Assembly: GCA_016286995.1 (NCBI GenBank)
Contig: JAEEVA010000005.1
Location: 1-64,000, forward strand
DNA length: 64,000 nt
Origin: Prevotella sp.
Lineage (GTDB): Bacteria; Bacteroidota; Bacteroidia; Bacteroidales; Bacteroidaceae
Reading direction: 5' to 3'
Shown: positions 17,587 through 26,214 of the stretch, piece by piece
How positions within the stretch are numbered: position 1 is the stretch's first letter
Layout: each line of letters starts with the position of its first letter
Program-made: the position numbers and the translations under genes
Notes under the pieces: model-generated
Databases searched by the model: none
Told to the model about the DNA's origin: nothing
Seen by the model: only the letters and a program-made list of their open reading frames with translations

Positions 17587-18720
17587 TTAATCATTTTTGT
17601 CGTCATCAGTAATCACCTCCGGGCCACGTACCTTATCTTTGGTCGAGAGGCCCTTCTTAATCTCAATATTCACACCGTCGGAGAGGCCGGTGGTAACGGC
17701 GCGGCGTTCGTACTTTTTCTCGTTGGATGAACCAGCGAGCACGTAGACGAACGTGCTGTCGCCGCTGAACTCGATGGCACTCTCGGGAACGCTGAGCACC
17801 CGCTCGACCTTGGCCAGCACGATTTCAGCATTGGCACTATAGCCGGAACGGAGGGTGCCGGACTTCCCGCTGACGGAATCAGCGGGTACGGTGACGGCGG
17901 CCTTGATCTCAAACTGGTTGGCACCATTGCTCTCGACAGCCTTGGGCGAGATGTATTCCAGATTGGCATCGAACTTCAGGTCCTGCAGGGCACCGATGGT
18001 GATCTTCATGGGCATGCCGCTGACAAGCTGTCCCACCTCGGTCTCATCGATGTTGCCGCGGAAGATGAGGTCGTTCATGTTGGCCACAGTGGCAATGGTG
18101 GTACCATCATTGAAGGTGTTCGAGAGAATGACGCTGTTACCAACCTTCACGGGGATGTCGAGGATGACACCACTGATGGTCGAACGGATGAGCGTCGACG
18201 AGGCCGAGGCATTCGACTTCGACACACCGTCGCGCACCACCTGCAGGGCATCGACGGCGGCAGCTTTCTCCTCTTTGGCCTGTTTGAGAGCTTGCTGACT
18301 CTTATCGTACTCGTCGTCGGAAATCAGCTTCTGGTTGTGTAGGTTCTCCACGCGATTGAAGTCCACCTGCGCCTGTTTCAGGTTGATGTCGGCCAGACGG
18401 ACACGACTCTCGGCACTCGACAACTGGCCCATATCGGGAATCACCTTCACCTTGGCAATCACCTCACCAGCCTGCACGTAATGGCCTGGCTCCTTCAAGA
18501 GCTGGGTGATGATGCCGGAAATCTGGGGCTTGATGTTTACCTCGTTGCGAGGCTCAATCTTACCCGTAATAATAGTCGTCTTCTGGATGTCCTCCATAGT
18601 TGGTGTAAACTCATTGTAGACGACCTCCTTGGGTTGGCTTTTCTGCCAGAGGAACACGAATGTTCCAATGAAAATCAACGCGATAATGGCGGCGATAATC
18701 AGTTTGCTGTACTTTTTCAT
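17587..18720 (-). CDS. MacA-like periplasmic adaptor (membrane fusion protein)
   Basis: A 377-residue protein with an N-terminal membrane anchor (LIIAAIIALIFIGTFVFLW, residues 8-26), a split lipoyl domain (around residues 57-110 and 185-215), a coiled-coil hairpin rich in Gln, Lys and Glu (about 105-170), and beta-barrel domains after 220. This is the MacA/HlyD layout. It links the inner membrane ABC permeases encoded upstream to the TolC-family channel encoded 3 bases downstream. Spacing to the preceding permease gene is 85 bases and contains a hairpin and a duplicated spacer. Confidence 0.9.
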   Translation of the reverse strand: MKKYSKLIIAAIIALIFIGTFVFLWQKSQPKEVVYNEFTPTMEDIQKTTIITGKIEPRNEVNIKPQISGIITQLLKEPGHYVQAGEVIAKVKVIPDMGQLSSAESRVRLADINLKQAQVDFNRVENLHNQKLISDDEYDKSQQALKQAKEEKAAAVDALQVVRDGVSKSNASASSTLIRSTISGVILDIPVKVGNSVILSNTFNDGTTIATVANMNDLIFRGNIDETEVGQLVSGMPMKITIGALQDLKFDANLEYISPKAVESNGANQFEIKAAVTVPADSVSGKSGTLRSGYSANAEIVLAKVERVLSVPESAIEFSGDSTFVYVLAGSSNEKKYERRAVTTGLSDGVNIEIKKGLSTKDKVRGPEVITDDDKND

Positions 18721-18756
18721 ATCTTCGTTATTGTTTGTTGTTTCGTTATTTTGATG

Positions 18757-18808
18757 TCAGCGGCAGAACCGCTGACCACACTATTAAAAACCGCTGACCA
18801 CACTATTA
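18757..18808 (-). repeat. Operon spacer hairpin with 22-bp tandem duplication
   Basis: TCAGCGG-CAGAA-CCGCTGA (18757-18775) forms a 7-bp hairpin. The string ACCGCTGACCACACTATTA occurs twice (18768-18786 and 18790-18808); the second copy overlaps the permease stop codon. A homologous spacer hairpin lies at 20074-20092. Confidence 0.7.
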
Positions 18809-20059
18809 TTCGTCGCGCATGGCGTCGACGGGCTTGATGGCCATGGCACGGGCGGCAGGAGCGAGACCAGCCATCACACCCATGGCGCTGACCACAAGGG
18901 CCGCGAAGAGGGCCGTCCAGAAGCCTATCTGGAAGTGGGCCGTGACGATGCCGTCCTCCGTATTGCCCATTTCGAGCATCTGGAGAATCATCACACCAAA
19001 GAGGATGCCACTCATGCCCGCCACAAGGGTCAGCACGATGCTTTCAGAGATGATCTGCGAGAGAATCATCTTCGGTGTGGCACCGATGGCACGGCGAATA
19101 CCAATCTCGGTGGTTCGCTCGCGGACGGTGACCATCATGATGTTCGACACACCGATGGCGCCAGCCAGCAAGGTTCCCAGACCTACGAGCCAGATGAGGA
19201 AGTTGACGCCACGGAAGAGGTTGTTCAGGATCTGGAACAGCACCTCGGTATTGAACACCGTCGCACCCTGTTCATCGGTGGGGTCGACATAGTGGGCCAT
19301 GGTGACCGTCTGGCGGATGCGGTCTGTCAGACTGGACATGACCACGCCCTGACGACCTGTCGCCACAATCATATCCACCTGGTTGCCACGGTTGTACGTC
19401 ATCTGCATCAGGGTTATGGGCAACGTGACTTTCTCATCGGCACGACCGTTGATGTTCATCGTCGTCGAGGCATAGTCCACACCTATCACCTCGTAGTATG
19501 TCGAGTCGATGCGGATGCTCTTGCCACAAGGGTCCCCACCCTCTTTGAAGAGTTCCTTGTAGATTTTCTTACCGATGACGCACACCTTGCGGCACTCCTT
19601 CATGTCCATCTCGTTGATGTAACGGCCATAATAGAGTTTGGGGGCAACCACCTTACTGTATTCGGGCGACGTACCCTGCACACGCGGCGTGGTTTTCTGC
19701 TCACCGCGGTAGGCCGTAGGATTGGCGTTCCAAGGGGAGAACAGCACGGGTGCCACGACATCGAGTTCCGGCACACGCTGGCGCAGGCGGTGGATGTCCT
19801 TATAGTCCATGCTCCACCAGCGTCCCTTGCGAAAACCCTTATAGGCCTTCGAAGTCTGCTGTCCCCAGATAAAGACGGTATTCTGGGCGAATCCCTCGAA
19901 ATTCTTTTCGAGCATCTCCTTCAGTCCCTGTCCGCCACCGATGAGTGCGACGAGCATGAAGACACCCCAGAACACGCCGAAACCTGTGAGGAACGAGCGC
20001 GACTTGTTGCGCGTCAGCGTATCGAGGATTTCTCTGTATGAATCTAAATCTATTCTCAT
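18806..20059 (-). CDS. MacB-like ABC transporter permease (second copy)
   Basis: A 417-residue permease of the FtsX/MacB superfamily: one TM near residues 25-45, a large periplasmic (MacB-PCD) domain to about residue 285, then three TMs (about 290-315, 340-365, 380-405). ATG 20059 (MRIDLDSYREIL) was chosen over an upstream in-frame ATG because it matches the start of its paralogue. The conserved segment VSNIMMVTVRERTTEIGIRRAIGA precedes the TM3-TM4 region. It forms a heteropair with the next permease gene on the transcript's 5' side and uses the shared ATPase at 21342. The energy-driven step moves substrate from the periplasm through the TolC-type channel; substrate unknown. Confidence 0.9.
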   Translation of the reverse strand: MRIDLDSYREILDTLTRNKSRSFLTGFGVFWGVFMLVALIGGGQGLKEMLEKNFEGFAQNTVFIWGQQTSKAYKGFRKGRWWSMDYKDIHRLRQRVPELDVVAPVLFSPWNANPTAYRGEQKTTPRVQGTSPEYSKVVAPKLYYGRYINEMDMKECRKVCVIGKKIYKELFKEGGDPCGKSIRIDSTYYEVIGVDYASTTMNINGRADEKVTLPITLMQMTYNRGNQVDMIVATGRQGVVMSSLTDRIRQTVTMAHYVDPTDEQGATVFNTEVLFQILNNLFRGVNFLIWLVGLGTLLAGAIGVSNIMMVTVRERTTEIGIRRAIGATPKMILSQIISESIVLTLVAGMSGILFGVMILQMLEMGNTEDGIVTAHFQIGFWTALFAALVVSAMGVMAGLAPAARAMAIKPVDAMRDE

Positions 20060-20073
20060 AATTCTTATTTCTT

Positions 20074-20092
20074 CTGGCGGCGGAACCGCCAG
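20074..20092 (-). repeat. Operon spacer hairpin
   Basis: CTGGCGG-CGGAA-CCGCCAG forms a 7-bp stem with a 5-base loop in the 45-base gap between two permease genes. It has the same design as 18757-18775, and both are followed by an ACACTATT string. It may be a transcript processing or stability element. Confidence 0.6.
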
Positions 20093-20104
20093 ACACACTA
20101 TTTA

Positions 20105-21358
20105 TTAATCGGCGCGAAGGGCTTCAATGGGTCGGATGCGACTGGCCTTGAAGGCGGGGATGAGACCGGCTATGGTACCTGCGATGACCATAACCATCGT
20201 GGCCTCAAAACAGACATCAAGACCGACGGTGGGATTGAGGAACATCGTGGCCTTGAAGAGACCGGTATCGATGGTTTCGTGACCTATCGTGGCATCCATA
20301 TACTCGTTGGCCGCGATGCCCAATACCATACCGATATAGCCGAAGAACGTGGTGATGATGACACTCTCGGTGATGATGAGTTTCAGGACATTCCAGGGCT
20401 TGGCGCCGATGGCCTTGCGGATGCCAAACTCATGTGTACGTTCCTTGACGGTAATCAGCATGATGTTCGATACACCCACGATGCCGCTCAATAGCGTAAA
20501 GAGACCCACGACCCACAGGGCCGTACGGATGATGTCGATGCCCTGTTCCATCTGCAAACTCGACGTATAGCGGTTCCACAGCCAGATACTGCTCTCATCC
20601 TCAGGATGTGCCTGATGGTTGGCATTGATGCGGCGGCGGTAGTCCTTCTCAAAGTCTTCGTTGGCCTGTTCTGTAGCCAGTCCGTGGAAGGTGTACTCTA
20701 TGCTGCCTGCCTCATCGGTATTGGCTCCGAAGATGCCCTTGATGGTTGAGTAGGATGAGAACGCACCCGACTGTCCCTCTTCACGGTCCTTGTAGATGCC
20801 TACCACCTTGAAAGCGATATCAGCCACTTTAACGTACTGACCCAATAGCACCTTATAGTCCTTGAGCGCCAGTTCCCTGGCCTGCTTATTACTGATTACA
20901 AGCACTTTACGTTTCTCGCGCAGGTCAATATCGTTGATAAAGCGTCCGTAGAGCAGCTCCATCTTGTCAATCTTCGTATGGTTGGGATAGACGCCAGAAA
21001 TGGAAGAGCTGATATACTCATCGCCATTGGTGATGGTAGCCGAAGTCTCGTAGCTGGCCCCCACCTCATCGATAATCTCAGGAAACTCTTTCTCAGTAGT
21101 GGTGATGTCACGTGCCTGCAAACGGATTCTGCGTCCTTCCTGCAGACCTTGATAAGGTTTCGAAGTAACTCCGCCCCATACCATCATCGAACTCGACAAC
21201 CAGTTTTCGTTCTGCTTCAGGTTGGCATTGATGAGACCATTGCCGGCACCCAACAGCACGATGAGCATGAAGATGCCCCACGCCACAGCAAAGCCAGTGA
21301 GTGTGGTACGCAACTTATTGCGACGTGCCGTCTGCCATATTTCATTCAATAACTCCAT
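20105..21358 (-). CDS. MacB-like ABC transporter permease (first copy)
   Basis: A 417-residue FtsX/MacB-type permease with TM1 near residues 22-42, a long periplasmic domain, and C-terminal TMs near 285-310, 335-360 and 380-405. It shares VSNIMLITVKERTHEFGIRKAIGA with its neighbour at 18806, so the pair look like paralogues forming a heterodimer. Its first bases overlap the end of the ATPase gene by 17 bases, which implies translational coupling. In classical MacB the ATPase is fused to the permease; here it is separate, as in LolCDE-type or gliding-type exporters. Confidence 0.9.
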   Translation of the reverse strand: MELLNEIWQTARRNKLRTTLTGFAVAWGIFMLIVLLGAGNGLINANLKQNENWLSSSMMVWGGVTSKPYQGLQEGRRIRLQARDITTTEKEFPEIIDEVGASYETSATITNGDEYISSSISGVYPNHTKIDKMELLYGRFINDIDLREKRKVLVISNKQARELALKDYKVLLGQYVKVADIAFKVVGIYKDREEGQSGAFSSYSTIKGIFGANTDEAGSIEYTFHGLATEQANEDFEKDYRRRINANHQAHPEDESSIWLWNRYTSSLQMEQGIDIIRTALWVVGLFTLLSGIVGVSNIMLITVKERTHEFGIRKAIGAKPWNVLKLIITESVIITTFFGYIGMVLGIAANEYMDATIGHETIDTGLFKATMFLNPTVGLDVCFEATMVMVIAGTIAGLIPAFKASRIRPIEALRAD

Positions 21359-22001
21359 CTTTGATGCGGATAATACGGTTGGTCTGTTCAGCTACCGTAG
21401 GGTCGTGGGTAACGATAATCTGGGTCATGTTCTCCTCCTGGTTCAACTGCTTCAGCAGCTGCATCACCTCGACACTGGTCTTCGAGTCGAGGGCACCAGT
21501 AGGTTCATCGGCCAGAATGATCTGCGGCTTGGTGATGAGTGCACGGGCAATGGCCACACGCTGACGCTGACCACCCGACATCTCGTTGGGATAGTGTTCA
21601 GCCCAGTCGAGCAGTCCCAGACGCTCCAGATAGTCCAAAGCAAGGGTGTGCCGCTTTCTACGCGACACCCCTTGATAAAAAAGTGGCAACTCAACATTTT
21701 CTACTGCAGTCTTGAACGAGATGAGATTGAATGACTGGAAGATGAATCCAATCATACGGTTACGGTACTCGGCAGCACGTGTCTCGGAGAGGTTCCAGAT
21801 GGGAACGCCGTTGAGCTCGTAAGTGCCTGAGTCATAGTTGTCAAGGATACCCAGAATGTTCAGCAGGGTACTCTTACCGGAACCCGAGGCCCCCATGATG
21901 CTGACGAACTCGCCCTTCTTGATATCGAGGGTGATACCCTTCAGCACATGCAGGGGCTGGGCACCCTGATAGGTTTTGTTGATGTCTTGTAAATGTATCA
22001 T
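21342..22001 (-). CDS. ABC transporter ATP-binding protein (MacB/LolD type)
   Basis: A 219-residue ATPase. Walker A is GASGSGKST at residues 37-45, Q-loop near GFIFQSFNL, signature MSGGQRQRVAIARAL near 138-152, Walker B IILADEPTGALD near 159-170, and switch His in VTHDP. Length and motifs fit the MacB/LolD subfamily that powers FtsX-type permeases. It overlaps the downstream permease gene by 17 bases and starts 8 bases after the GntR regulator. Confidence 0.95.
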   Translation of the reverse strand: MIHLQDINKTYQGAQPLHVLKGITLDIKKGEFVSIMGASGSGKSTLLNILGILDNYDSGTYELNGVPIWNLSETRAAEYRNRMIGFIFQSFNLISFKTAVENVELPLFYQGVSRRKRHTLALDYLERLGLLDWAEHYPNEMSGGQRQRVAIARALITKPQIILADEPTGALDSKTSVEVMQLLKQLNQEENMTQIIVTHDPTVAEQTNRIIRIKDGVIE

Positions 22002-22009
22002 ACTACTCC

Positions 22010-22369
22010 TTAGACGTCAAAAGAATCCAAAAGGTTGCGAATCTCTACCTTTTTGATGCCTAAAAGTTTCATCTGACGGAAGAGCTCGGGCAGTTTATTG
22101 TCCATAAACTCGCGGCGGCGCTCGTCGAGAATCTGCTCTTTGGCACCAGGCGATACGAAGTAACCCAGTCCACGCTTATTATATATAATGTTCGCGCGAG
22201 AGAGTTCATCATAGGCCTTCACGGCTGTGTTGGTGTTCACCTCCAACAGCACGGCATACTCACGGACGGAGGGAATGCGCTCGTCGTCCTTATAGCGTCC
22301 AGCCAGAATCTCGTCGCACAGGCGATCGGCCATCTGGAGGTATATCGCTTTATCGTTAGTAAATGTCAT
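22010..22369 (-). CDS. GntR-family regulator, YtrA subfamily
   Basis: A 119-residue protein: an N-terminal winged helix (residues about 8-75, including RIPSVREYAVLLEVNTNTAVKAYDEL) and a short helical tail of about 40 residues. That short size is typical of the YtrA subfamily, which usually represses neighbouring ABC transporter operons and responds to cell-envelope stress or antibiotics. Here it sits inside the operon, between an ABC-2-type pair and the MacAB-TolC-like set. The effector is unknown. Confidence 0.92.
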   Translation of the reverse strand: MTFTNDKAIYLQMADRLCDEILAGRYKDDERIPSVREYAVLLEVNTNTAVKAYDELSRANIIYNKRGLGYFVSPGAKEQILDERRREFMDNKLPELFRQMKLLGIKKVEIRNLLDSFDV

Positions 22370-22391
22370 ATGTTCTGGTATTTATTGTTTA

Positions 22392-23246
22392 TCAAACATT
22401 CAGCCACTTGTTGTTAATCACCTGCATGCGGGTAAAAAGCTTGTAGGATGCCCAGTAGTGGAAGACGATGAGCAGGCAAACTGCCGTGTTCAGAATATAG
22501 AAGAAGGGATGGAATATCTGGTTGTATGTTTCCGTCTTCTCGTCCCAATCACCAGTAATGAACTCAACCTGGGGATTAATCTGATTCAGAAGCATGACCA
22601 GCAGGATGCCGACGACGGCTATCGAGGCACTGGTCAGCAGGAACTGCTGGCGACGGAACAAGGTGCCACCCAGGATATAGAGTGAGTGGATGTAGAATAC
22701 CCAGGCGAAGAGCATCCATGTTATCTGCCAATACTCGAAAGATGCAGGACCAAAAACTTGAGGAACTATTTTGGGAAGACCCCAGATGACAACGCGACCT
22801 GTCACCCAGTCAATAAACACGCGCAGGGTATCTGCCAACAGATAAGCGCCAAAGGTGATGATTGCCAGCCAAAGAACAGATAGCAGCAGAGTGATGATGT
22901 ATTTCTCCAGGTTGGATACGGGCCAAAGCAGGAAGGCCGAGCGTTTGCGGGTGTCCTTCATACCTGAGAACAGGAAGCTGGCACCGAAGAGCATCGAGAA
23001 ACAGAAGAAGATAACGCCGAAGCCGGTGGTCGATCCAACATAAATGCCATAGCGGTTGATAACATCCTCCATAGGCCATTGGCTGACCATATCATCGTAT
23101 TTCATGCTTTGTACACGGGTAAAAAAGAGGTTGGCCATAAACATGACGAGCGTAAAGATGCCGAAGAGGCGAATCCACGTCTTGCGCAGTACGAGGAACT
23201 GGCACTTCAGTGCCTGCGAAAATCTTGTTGTATTGAAAGTACTCAT
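22392..23246 (-). CDS. ABC transporter permease-like membrane protein
   Basis: A 284-residue protein with about six hydrophobic segments (near 25-45, 75-95, 115-140, 175-200, 210-235 and 250-270). No family motif is recognised with certainty. Its position between the ABC ATPase at 23321 and the YtrA-type regulator suggests it is the ABC-2-type membrane partner of that ATPase. Codon use is like that of its neighbours. It starts 75 bases downstream of the ATPase; that gap holds an AATTCGTGAAATTCGT-type repeat related to the arms of the 2650-3163 cassette. Confidence 0.72.
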   Translation of the reverse strand: MSTFNTTRFSQALKCQFLVLRKTWIRLFGIFTLVMFMANLFFTRVQSMKYDDMVSQWPMEDVINRYGIYVGSTTGFGVIFFCFSMLFGASFLFSGMKDTRKRSAFLLWPVSNLEKYIITLLLSVLWLAIITFGAYLLADTLRVFIDWVTGRVVIWGLPKIVPQVFGPASFEYWQITWMLFAWVFYIHSLYILGGTLFRRQQFLLTSASIAVVGILLVMLLNQINPQVEFITGDWDEKTETYNQIFHPFFYILNTAVCLLIVFHYWASYKLFTRMQVINNKWLNV

Positions 23247-23320
23247 AATTCTTAATTCTTTAAATCCGAGAAAATCTGTGATTCAATAATTCGTTTAATT
23301 CGTGAAATTCGTGGTTCCTT

Positions 23321-24151
23321 TTACAGCACCGGTTCTGTCTTTGGAGTTGTCTTGTAGTTAAACAGGAGTTCAAGGTTCACCTGCGTCTCAGCGTCACCTT
23401 CCTGGCGTTTGGTGATGACTGCATTACCCTGAAGCGTGGGCTCGGCATAAAGCACGCTGTCATCCATTTGCTGAGGTGAACGGAATTCGAAGGTGTACGC
23501 ATCCTGAATGTCCTGCATCGAGGCATTCAGCAATACCGAGTGCTGGTCGAGGATAAGGATGTGGTCGAGCATCTGCTCCACATCGTGTACCTGATGGGTA
23601 GAGATAACAACGGTACGCTCCTCCGTCATGTGCTGGGCAATGACCTTGCGGAACTGCGACTTCGAAGGGATATCGAGTCCGTTGGTGGGTTCGTCCATCA
23701 ACAGGTACTTGGTATTGGTGGCCATAGCGAAGGCGATGTAGGCCTTCTTGCGCTGACCCATCGACAGTTCACCCAGACGTACATCGGCAGGCAGTTCGAA
23801 GTCAGCGAGACAGCCTTGCAGGATCTCGTCAGAGAAATTGGGATAGAAAGGCTTGTAGAGCTTCACATACTCTGAGAGACAGATGGCGGGCATCTCGAAC
23901 TCTTCCGTGACGAGGAAGATGTCGCGCAGAGTTTCGGGTTCGCGGTCTTTTGTTGCGACAGAATCGCAACATACTGTACCCTGTGAGGGGCGCAGCAGTC
24001 CTGAGAGCAGGTAGAGCAGCGTACTCTTACCCGTACCGTTCTTTCCTAACAGACCGTAAATGCGGTCTTCTTCCAGTCTGAGACTGAAGTCGTCGAATAC
24101 CAGATGTTTGCTTCCGGCATACTTGAAACTGATGTTCTTTACGTCAATCAT
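23321..24151 (-). CDS. ABC transporter ATP-binding protein (ABC-2/YtrB type)
   Basis: A 276-residue ATPase. Walker A GKNGTGKST at residues 36-44, signature ELSMGQRKKAYIAFAM near 138-155, Walker B YLLMDEPTNGLD near 163-174, and switch His in VISTHQVHD. The signature LSMGQ instead of LSGGQ is common in YtrB-type ATPases. A C-terminal extension of about 70 residues follows the ATPase core. It is the first gene of the eight-gene minus-strand locus, with a promoter at 24233-24266. Confidence 0.93.
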   Translation of the reverse strand: MIDVKNISFKYAGSKHLVFDDFSLRLEEDRIYGLLGKNGTGKSTLLYLLSGLLRPSQGTVCCDSVATKDREPETLRDIFLVTEEFEMPAICLSEYVKLYKPFYPNFSDEILQGCLADFELPADVRLGELSMGQRKKAYIAFAMATNTKYLLMDEPTNGLDIPSKSQFRKVIAQHMTEERTVVISTHQVHDVEQMLDHILILDQHSVLLNASMQDIQDAYTFEFRSPQQMDDSVLYAEPTLQGNAVITKRQEGDAETQVNLELLFNYKTTPKTEPVL

Positions 24152-24232
24152 ACGTTCATTTCTTTTTTGGTTTATATATCTTTATTACGTTTCTTCTCGT
24201 AGTGTTTGAGTGTATTACTCTAATAGTACACT

Positions 24233-24266
24233 GCAAAAGTAGGCAAAAATATCCTTTCGCTCCAAA
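24233..24266 (-). promoter_or_regulatory. Promoter of the ABC/efflux operon
   Basis: On the minus strand the -7 element reads TACTTTTGC (plus 24233-24241) and a TTTG lies at plus 24263-24266, a spacing of 21 bases rather than 19. It is about 80 bases upstream of the first operon gene and is the likely site where the YtrA-type regulator acts. Confidence 0.6.
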
Positions 24267-24405
24267 TATTTGGGGCAAAAAGTTCAATTCTTTAACCTTC
24301 TTTAAAGTTTCGGATGCTCTAAAAGCGCAATAGACCTCGCGCGAACCTTATCTATAAAATAACGTGACTACTTATTAAAACAGTCACTGCTTGGATACAA
24401 GATTC

Positions 24406-25293
24406 TTAACCTCGTTGGTCGGCACCCCACATCATCTTCTCGCGCAGAGTGCTGAAATAACGGGTACCTGCACGCTTGATGACCTGTACCTGATAGGGCG
24501 CTTTACGAAGTGTGAGGCGCGTGGTGTCAGGGAGTTTTTCGCTACGGCCGTCCAAGGCCACGAGGAAATTGTGGGTACGGGTCTCAATGGTGAGGTCGAT
24601 GACGGAATCAGCAGAAACGACAATAGGACGGATATTGAGCGAATGGGGGGCAACAGCCGTCAGGGAAAAGACGTGAGTGCCAGGAACGATGATAGGACCG
24701 CCAACACTGAGGGAGTAAGCCGTAGAACCAGTCGGTGTGCTCAATACCAGACCGTCGGCCTGATAGGTCGTCAGGTATTCACCGTTGATGCTGGCATGAA
24801 TGGTAATCATCGACGCCGAATCACGCTTCAGGATGGCCACATCGTTCAAGGCACAGTCATAGCCTTGCAACGAGTGGTTGTCCGTTTCCACGAAGATGGC
24901 AGCACGCGACTCCACACTATAGTCATCGGCAAAAAGCGCATCAATAGCCCGTTCTATCTCCAGTTCATTCACATCTGCCAAGAAGCCCAAACGTCCTGTA
25001 TTGATTCCCAAGATGGGTATCTGCTTGGCTCCTACCACACTGGCCGTTCGCAAAAAAGTACCATCACCGCCGACAGAGATGGCAAAATCGGCCTCAAAAC
25101 TATCGTTGTCGAAAACTTTGACTCCCGTCAATGACAGCTGGCGTTCCTCAACGAGGAAGGTGTAGAACTGGCGCTCCATACTGATTACTGCCTGATGGGC
25201 AGACAGACAATCCAGGATTCCCTGAACGGAAACAGACTTCCTGGGCTGGTAGATATTGCCGAAGATGGCAAAGCGGAGTTTATGTGTCGTCAT
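24406..25293 (-). CDS. nadK: NAD kinase
   Basis: A 295-residue enzyme that phosphorylates NAD to NADP in the cytosol. The catalytic GGDGTFLR motif (about residues 75-82), NTGRLGFLAD (about 98-107) and the glycine-rich TPTGSTAYSLSVGGPI stretch (about 180-195) are all intact. The length fits the bacterial family. It stands divergent from pdxJ, with overlapping promoters in the 110-base gap. Confidence 0.97.
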   Translation of the reverse strand: MTTHKLRFAIFGNIYQPRKSVSVQGILDCLSAHQAVISMERQFYTFLVEERQLSLTGVKVFDNDSFEADFAISVGGDGTFLRTASVVGAKQIPILGINTGRLGFLADVNELEIERAIDALFADDYSVESRAAIFVETDNHSLQGYDCALNDVAILKRDSASMITIHASINGEYLTTYQADGLVLSTPTGSTAYSLSVGGPIIVPGTHVFSLTAVAPHSLNIRPIVVSADSVIDLTIETRTHNFLVALDGRSEKLPDTTRLTLRKAPYQVQVIKRAGTRYFSTLREKMMWGADQRG

Positions 25294-25313
25294 AAAGATT
25301 TCGCTCTTTTTTT

Positions 25314-25345
25314 ATTGTTAATTCATAAAGTTTTCGTAACTTTGC
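25314..25345 (+). promoter_or_regulatory. pdxJ promoter
   Basis: ATTG at 25314-25317, 19 bases, then TAACTTTGC at 25337-25345, leading into pdxJ 60 bases downstream. Confidence 0.7.
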
Positions 25346-25356
25346 GCCATAATGGT

Positions 25357-25387
25357 GCAAAGGTACAAATAAAAAGCGAAAAACAAA
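25357..25387 (-). promoter_or_regulatory. nadK promoter
   Basis: On the minus strand TTTG (plus 25384-25387), 18 bases, then TACCTTTGC (plus 25357-25365). It faces the pdxJ promoter, and the two predicted start sites are within a few bases of each other. Confidence 0.7.
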
Positions 25388-25405
25388 TAGTGAAAAGTGA
25401 AAAAA

Positions 25406-26119
25406 ATGACAAAACTCAGTGTAAATATCAATAAAATAGCCACTCTGCGCAATGCCAGAGGAGGCAACAACCCCAATGTGCTGACAGTGGCACGCGATGC
25501 AGAAATATTTGGTGCACAGGGTATTACGGTACATCCGCGTCCTGACGAGCGTCATATCCGTTATCAGGATGTGCGCGACCTGCGTCCACAAATCACGACA
25601 GAGTTCAACATTGAGGGCAACCCCATACCGTCGTTTACCGAACTGGTACTGGAGGTTGTGCCGACACAGGTGACACTCGTTCCTGATGGACACGACCAAA
25701 TTACATCGAATCACGGTTGGGACACACTGGAGAACAAGACATTCCTAACGGATATCTGTGCCACTTTCAAGGCTGCCGGCATCCGTACCAGCATCTTCGT
25801 CGATGCCGATCCGCGGATGGTAGAGGGTGCCAAGATATGTGGAGCAGACCGCGTGGAGCTCTATACAGAGCCGTATGCCTCAGGCTATGCGAAAGACCGC
25901 GAAGCAGCCATCGCCCCCTTTATAGCCGCCGCCGAGGAAGCCCGTCGGGTTGGTCTTGGACTCAATGCCGGTCATGACCTGTCGCTGGAGAACCTGGCCT
26001 ACTATCACCAGCAGATTCCCTGGACAGACGAGGTCAGCATCGGCCACGCCCTTATCTGCGATGCCCTCTACATGGGACTTCAGGAAACCATCAAACAGTA
26101 TTTACAAGCACTAAAATGA
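25406..26119 (+). CDS. pdxJ: Pyridoxine 5'-phosphate synthase
   Basis: A 237-residue TIM-barrel enzyme that makes pyridoxine 5'-phosphate from 1-deoxyxylulose 5-phosphate and 3-amino-2-oxopropyl phosphate. Start ATG 25406 ([19 protein letters not shown]) is chosen over an upstream ATG because it matches the family N-terminus. Motifs [29 protein letters not shown] and LNAGHDL...[11 protein letters not shown] are all present. It has its own promoter and is divergent from nadK. A repeat element (26127-26197) separates it from the DJ-1 family gene. Confidence 0.97.
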   Translation: MTKLSVNINKIATLRNARGGNNPNVLTVARDAEIFGAQGITVHPRPDERHIRYQDVRDLRPQITTEFNIEGNPIPSFTELVLEVVPTQVTLVPDGHDQITSNHGWDTLENKTFLTDICATFKAAGIRTSIFVDADPRMVEGAKICGADRVELYTEPYASGYAKDREAAIAPFIAAAEEARRVGLGLNAGHDLSLENLAYYHQQIPWTDEVSIGHALICDALYMGLQETIKQYLQALK

Positions 26120-26126
26120 TAATTTA

Positions 26127-26197
26127 GCAAGGACTACAGGACTAACAGGACTCTCAGCACTTCAGCTAATCCTAAGAAAAAGTCCTGTAGTCCTTGC
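26127..26197. repeat. Inverted-repeat element, copy A (17-bp arms)
   Basis: GCAAGGACTACAGGACT (26127-26143) and its exact reverse complement AGTCCTGTAGTCCTTGC (26181-26197) enclose 37 bases, followed by a run of A. Copies B (27222-27286, inside ispD) and C (37919-37984) share the arms but not the middle. Confidence 0.9.
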
Positions 26198-26214
26198 AAA
26201 AAAACAAAAGAACT

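Noticed and set aside
18935..20041. A 368-codon plus-strand frame across the MacB-like permease
   Set aside because: Antisense to a well-supported membrane protein, His/Asp-rich composition typical of a shadow frame, no start signal.
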